From Paraspadella gotoi (lineage: Eukaryota > Chaetognatha), in the NCBI GenBank assembly GCA_051294375.1, contig CM119265.1:5067505-5131504 (forward strand): a DNA stretch of 64,000 nt. Direction: 5' to 3'. Of this stretch, positions 59,421-64,000 are shown one piece after another. The notes beneath the pieces are model-generated. The model did no database searches. It was not told the DNA's origin and was given only the letters and a program-made list of their open reading frames with translations. Each line of letters opens with the position of its first letter. The first letter of the stretch is position 1. A program made the position numbers and the translations under genes.

Positions 59421-59831
59421 TAAACAAAGCTATGATTAATCTTTGGAATCCTTCCTAGGAATTGTTAACCGTGGTTCATCAGCCCGTTACTACACCGAAC
59501 GTACGAGCGTTCAGAAAATTACTGGAACGAACGAACGATGACGTCTTCGGTAGCTCCACGCCCAAGTTAATTAATGCTTTTTATTTAATTTAATCAGCGA
59601 AAAAAAAATAACGAGAGGTCGTTAAAGAAAGACTTCAAACGTTACTTAGCCGCTAATGACGGTAGAAATCTCATTATAGCCGTGTTTCTCCTTTTTTTTC
59701 GCTTTATTCAGCAAAAAAAACTAAGAAAAACTAAGAAAGTCGTAATTTTCGAGCTCGTTACGTTCGGGTGAACGGGCGATGACCACGGTTCACAATTCTA
59801 GAAGGATCCAAAGATTAATCATAGCTTTGTT
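59421..59831. repeat. Foldback hairpin, ~410 bases
   Basis: The left half (59,421-59,520) contains CAAAGCTATGATTAATCTTT, ACCGTGGTTCATC and CGAACGTACGAGC. Each returns inverted between 59,745 and 59,831. The arms are imperfect and the loop is about 225 bases. It ends within about 20 bases of the start of the second 3.7 kb copy. It could be a MITE or a breakpoint-associated inverted duplication. Confidence 0.75.
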
Positions 59832-59847
59832 TTCATACTTTTAATGT

Positions 59848-62800
59848 TTAACCTCAGCGAATGGAAGCTTGACCGGCAATTTCCCTCACAGTCTTTTGTG
59901 TTATTAAAGATCCGGAATTTTCGGTGCCATTCTTCATTGACCGGTCTTCGCGGAGATTGATTATTCTTTTTATCATTTTATCATAACATTTTAAACTCTT
60001 GTATTCCTTCCTCCAAAATCTATAGTCTGACTTTGTCTTTAAGAAATAACTCACGACTGTATTTCCTATTTAGACTCTCACCGAGAAAAAAAAAAAAATA
60101 CAAGGTCGGGAAAGTCGAGCAGAGAAAAAAAAAATGGTAACAAAATAAAGACAGTATATTAATTTCGCCATAATATTGTTAGTGTGATTTTTTCTCCGGT
60201 TTTCCCTCCGCGAGAGCCGATACAGACGCAAAGCTGTTCTTGTGCGCCCAGAGCTCTGTTTCCCTGCACTCTCTCCCCTCCATCCACCCTACCCAGTACC
60301 AACCGTCTATCCCACGCATCCAAAATGTCGCGGCCCCGCCACGTTACCAATACTCACCAGCCACCTACACCACCCATTCGCAACGAACATGACTAAGGAA
60401 AAGAGATTCGTTTTGATTTTCGAAGCCAGCCGCCGCTCCTGCCGCCACCCGGACGCCGCCCCATCCGGCGCGCCGCCTCCCGCCGCTCGTTTTCTCCTTT
60501 TTGTCATTTCGGTCTCCGTGGAAAACCGTGAAATGGATGTTTCCGAGCTGTGGCCGCGATTCACTCGCGGGTGGTTCGAGAGATCCGGCTCGTCAATCAT
60601 TCACGACTGGGGGGGAGAAGTGAGGGGAGAAAAGAGGGGAGGGGGAGTTTAGAGGTTTGGAGAAAGGGGGAGCACGAAGGGGACGGGGAAAATGGAGAGA
60701 GGAGATCCAAAGGACATTCACCGCTAAGAATGGGACAAATTCCGAGTGAAGCCACTGTTAAAGCGGAAAATGAAAACGAACGAACGGTCGAAACAAAGAA
60801 TAACTGCTACGGCGCTGCCACGGGGCCTGCCACGCCCACAATAGCTGATTGAGCCGTGAATAGGTAAAGTGTCGCTTCCGTGGTCACGCCACCGGGCGCG
60901 AGAAAATAGCGCCCTTAACCGCGCCTGCGCGTTGTCTCGTCGTTTAATTTTTCACTTATCCTTTCCTTAAATCCTTTCCTTTTGCACATACTAAATGAGA
61001 GATATACGCGAGGAAAGGCGCGATTCGCCCCGCCCCATGCCCCGCAGAATGCACGCGCATTCAGTCGCAAATCCCCGAATTGCATCTCCAAGATGGGCCG
61101 ATTGCTTTACCCCTGGAATACGACGCCAACATGCAGCGTTAAGTAAAACAAAATTCTTTCAATTTGATTACGTGAGAACGACGTGTACGACGCACGACGA
61201 CGACGTGACGACGTGACGAGACCGACGACAACCGTCGAAGGCCTTGGCTTCGCGCCTCGAAATTTTCGAATGAAATGCTTAAATTCTCTTGAAACAGCCT
61301 CCAAATTTTTCTTCTTTTTTTTTGTTGGCGGTTGGAAATTTAATCCTTTTTCCAAGGTTCAAAAGAACCTCGAATTGATATATAACGACCTCGATTAAAA
61401 TAAACTATGAAAATAATGTATTGTTTAAATAGAATAATTTACTTATTCCCGTAAATTTTTCAATTATATGTTAGTTATTTAATCACGGTAGTTTCTAAAT
61501 AATAAAAGATAAACATGAGAACTGATAGGCGGTCGAAGTTATTAACCTAGTTTTCAGTTGTTGAATAAAAGCAAAAGAAAAAAGATTTTGGCCAAATCAT
61601 AAACAGATAGAATGAGATGAAAATAAATTAGTATTTTATAGTCAGTAAGTTTTACGCGAGAGAAAGGAGGTTGTACTTATTATTATTATTATACTTCATG
61701 GTTAAGCACGGGCACAAAAAACATACTTGTGAAATCTCAGTTAGGAAAAAACCTGTTGAAATATCAGTCGGCCGAAGCGAGTCGACGGACGACGACGACG
61801 ACGACAGGAAAAAATACCGAGCGCAACGTGATTGACAGAACGATGGACAGCAGTAAAGTGAAGATGATAACCCCAGAAAGCCACGAAGATGGATATCGAC
61901 GACCGACGACGACGACGAGACGACGCGAGCCTTGATATAAAATGCGGGCGAGTCTCCGAAAAAAGGTATTAGATCCGTCGGCGAGGAGGAGAGAGGACTG
62001 GAGGGAGGAAGAGGAGCTGGGAGAGGAGGAGAGTGGAGACGAGAGAAGTGAAAAGGGAGGCTGAGAGGAGAGACGAAGCGGGCAGCGAGAGAGCGTAATG
62101 GCACGGTGAGTTGCGGATGTGCATTGCCTGACCTGGATGCTCTGCGCGTCCGTGAGGACAGAGAGGAGGAGAGCGTCAACCGGCAGACCGGGAAATCAGG
62201 GACGGGGAAGAATATGTTTGGGGGTGGGGATGTAGAGGAAGAGAGAGAGGGGAGTGAGAGAGGAATGAAACAAGAAAATATAAAAGAAAACCGTAAAAAT
62301 GGAAGTGGAATAGAAGAAAGGAGAGGTTTTCCATCGGTTGAATGCGAATAGCTATATCGCACCAACCGTGCGAGAGAGGGGGCGATATAGGGTCACGAGC
62401 CAGTTTGGCCATACGATTTGGCCCAACAGTCTGCTCATAGTTTTGACCCCCTATTTCGTAGCTTTGCGGACAATGACGCGAAACACCACAAAATAGGCAG
62501 AAAAAAATTTAAAAAATTTAGCTTTATAAAGTGTTTGATCACGAAAATGCGTTTGTGAAACACATTAGCGTCGGTCAACACGATCTTGTATTAAAAGATG
62601 AACTCTGGGGGGACCAGGCATCGTTTTAAGACGGGTCTCGTCATACAGGCCATAGATATAGAAAAGGGCCGAGAAAAAAAGCAGTTATGCTTCGAAATTT
62701 TCGCTCACAATAATCAAAATAGGACCAGCGTCGAACGAGAGAGCCGTGAACGATAGTGTACGAGGAGAAAAGCGAGAAGATAGGAGCGAAGAGCGGGAAA

Positions 62801-64000
62801 GATAGAGAGAGAGAGGAAATGCACGACGTTGGTAGAGGCTCAACAGCGACGCCATTATTAATCCTGCCAAATCGTCTTCTAAACTCAAACTGTCGGCGCC
62901 TCCAAGATGGGAGAATGTACCCCGTATATTGGGGGCGGCGAGGGGAGTTGGGAAAGGAGGTGGGGTGGAGAGAGGGAGAGGTAGAAAGAAAAAATAGGAA
63001 AGAGGGAAGAGAAGAGAGAGGGACTGGAGAAAAGAGGAGGTGTGAGAGAAGGAAGGGGGTAAAAGATAGTCCGGAGAAGGAGAGGAGACAAGCGCAGAAA
63101 ATTCTGCTCTTTATTATTACCGTTGTTTTCTTCAATTTTCTGTTTAGTTCCGAGGAAGAGTTGATTCTGGGGTATAAACGCCGCAGGAGGGTAGAATAAT
63201 CTATGGGATTAGTGAGAGAGTTAAAGGTGGGACGAAGTTAAGGGGAGGGCGAGGTTAAAGGTGGAGGAGGTAAGGGAGAGTGGAAGTTGTAAAGGAAAGA
63301 AGGTGGGTGTCATCAGAGGAAGGTTACCATAATGAGTTTAAGTGACGAGGAAACGGTCTTGATTGACATAGGTTGTAGGAAATAGGTTCCTATGGACTTA
63401 TCTGAGAATCGCTTCATGTAGATTGAACATGCGTGCAAAGACCTCTCACCGAAGCGAAGGAGGCCGAAGTCCTCCGAGGTCAATATTTATAGGTGATTCG
63501 TTTATTATTCCACGTTTCAATTATCTATCTCATACCTAATGAACTATATGTCCGAACAATGTAGTGAGTTATGAAAACGTTTTTTTAAAAGAATTCTCGA
63601 TTTCTAATTGGTAAAATGCGGACAATCAAGAAATTCCCACTTTAGCGCGGCTTTAGTGCTATCTAATTATAGGAATTTCTTCTCGTTTTAGATTTATAGA
63701 GGTAGTTCAAAAAAAAGAAAAAAAAAAAGATCTCTGCACGAGCCGAGAACGAATTGTCATTCTATCTTCATTGTTTTTTTAAAATCTCATCGACTTTTCA
63801 TATTCCCCTTCGGGTAGAAAACAAATATTTCTGGGCGACAAGCCTAACGAACGAATAGTAATTGATGGGAGTGGATAAAATCTCGAGCGAGTTTCGGACA
63901 GGTCTGGAGCAAATTCAGGTGGGGGAGAATGAAGGGGAGGTCGGTGGGAAGGTGGAGGTCTGTAGAGGTAGAATGGGCAGGGTAGAGAATAAGATGAGAG
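59848..64000. repeat. 3.7 kb unit, copy 2 (indel-rich, runs off the window)
   Basis: The same sequence as 53,437-57,190 but longer by about 10 percent because of many 1-3 base insertions scattered through it, including inside unique sequence. This insertion-dominated pattern is typical of uncorrected long reads. The 237-codon frame at 61,652-62,365 is a product of these insertions. Confidence 0.85.

Noticed and set aside
61652-62365. 237-codon Ser/Pro-rich minus-strand ORF
   Set aside because: Exists only in the indel-rich copy; in the cleaner copy at 55.1-55.8 kb the frame is broken into pieces. It is composed of GA/CGA repeat translations.

Overview
The window is eukaryotic, almost certainly animal, repeat-rich genomic DNA. 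It has no operons and no long intact genes. It is full of (GA/CT)n and (CGA)n microsatellites and canonical GT/AG splice-like signals. It carries a decayed APE-type non-LTR retrotransposon of Jockey-like type (CCHC-knuckle ORF1, endonuclease plus reverse transcriptase ORF2). That retroelement and the microsatellite style are compatible with an arthropod or another invertebrate, but I cannot name the organism. No complete host gene is recognisable; all host-gene calls here are low-confidence exon or ORF candidates.

Layout. 1-5.9 kb: non-coding DNA with gaps and microsatellites. 5.9-22.0 kb: a long inverted repeat (arms 5,890-8,098 and 17,485-22,022). Its centre holds two direct copies of a Jockey-like LINE (8,110-12,032, and about 12,190-17,480 with ORF1). 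The arms contain a promoter-like block (tandem ACGT boxes, a YY1-like motif, a CRE, a GA tract, a splice donor). Only the right arm carries a 2.38 kb insertion (18,309-20,687) with short terminal inverted repeats, GC-rich subterminal blocks, an AT-rich core and a short target duplication: a candidate undescribed non-autonomous DNA transposon. 22.5-23.2 kb has a diverged second copy at 34.4-35.9 kb. 24.3-26.4 kb and 31.6-33.95 kb are two palindromes with unrelated arms but the SAME ~0.9 kb loop, joined to the arms at the same base. 26.4-31.6 kb is mostly non-coding. 36-39 kb is AT-rich with a small MITE. 39.55-55.6 kb is a set of nested inverted matches that reads as one large, diverged palindrome with a 915 bp loop at 47,926-48,840; the first ~310 bp of that loop recur just outside the left arm. 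53.4-57.2 kb is repeated directly, in an indel-rich version, from 59.85 kb to the window end.

Caution. Six gaps are exactly 25 N and most lie at the edge of a duplicated block. Many duplicate copies differ by scattered single-base indels. This pattern is what long-read gap filling without polishing leaves behind, so part of the duplication architecture may be assembly artefact or two haplotypes placed side by side. Against a pure artefact are substitutions, a 2.4 kb insertion, a ~100 bp arm difference and microsatellite length differences between copies. The strongest leads are the shared-loop palindromes, the GC-ended insertion with its empty site, and the promoter-like array conserved in both arms.
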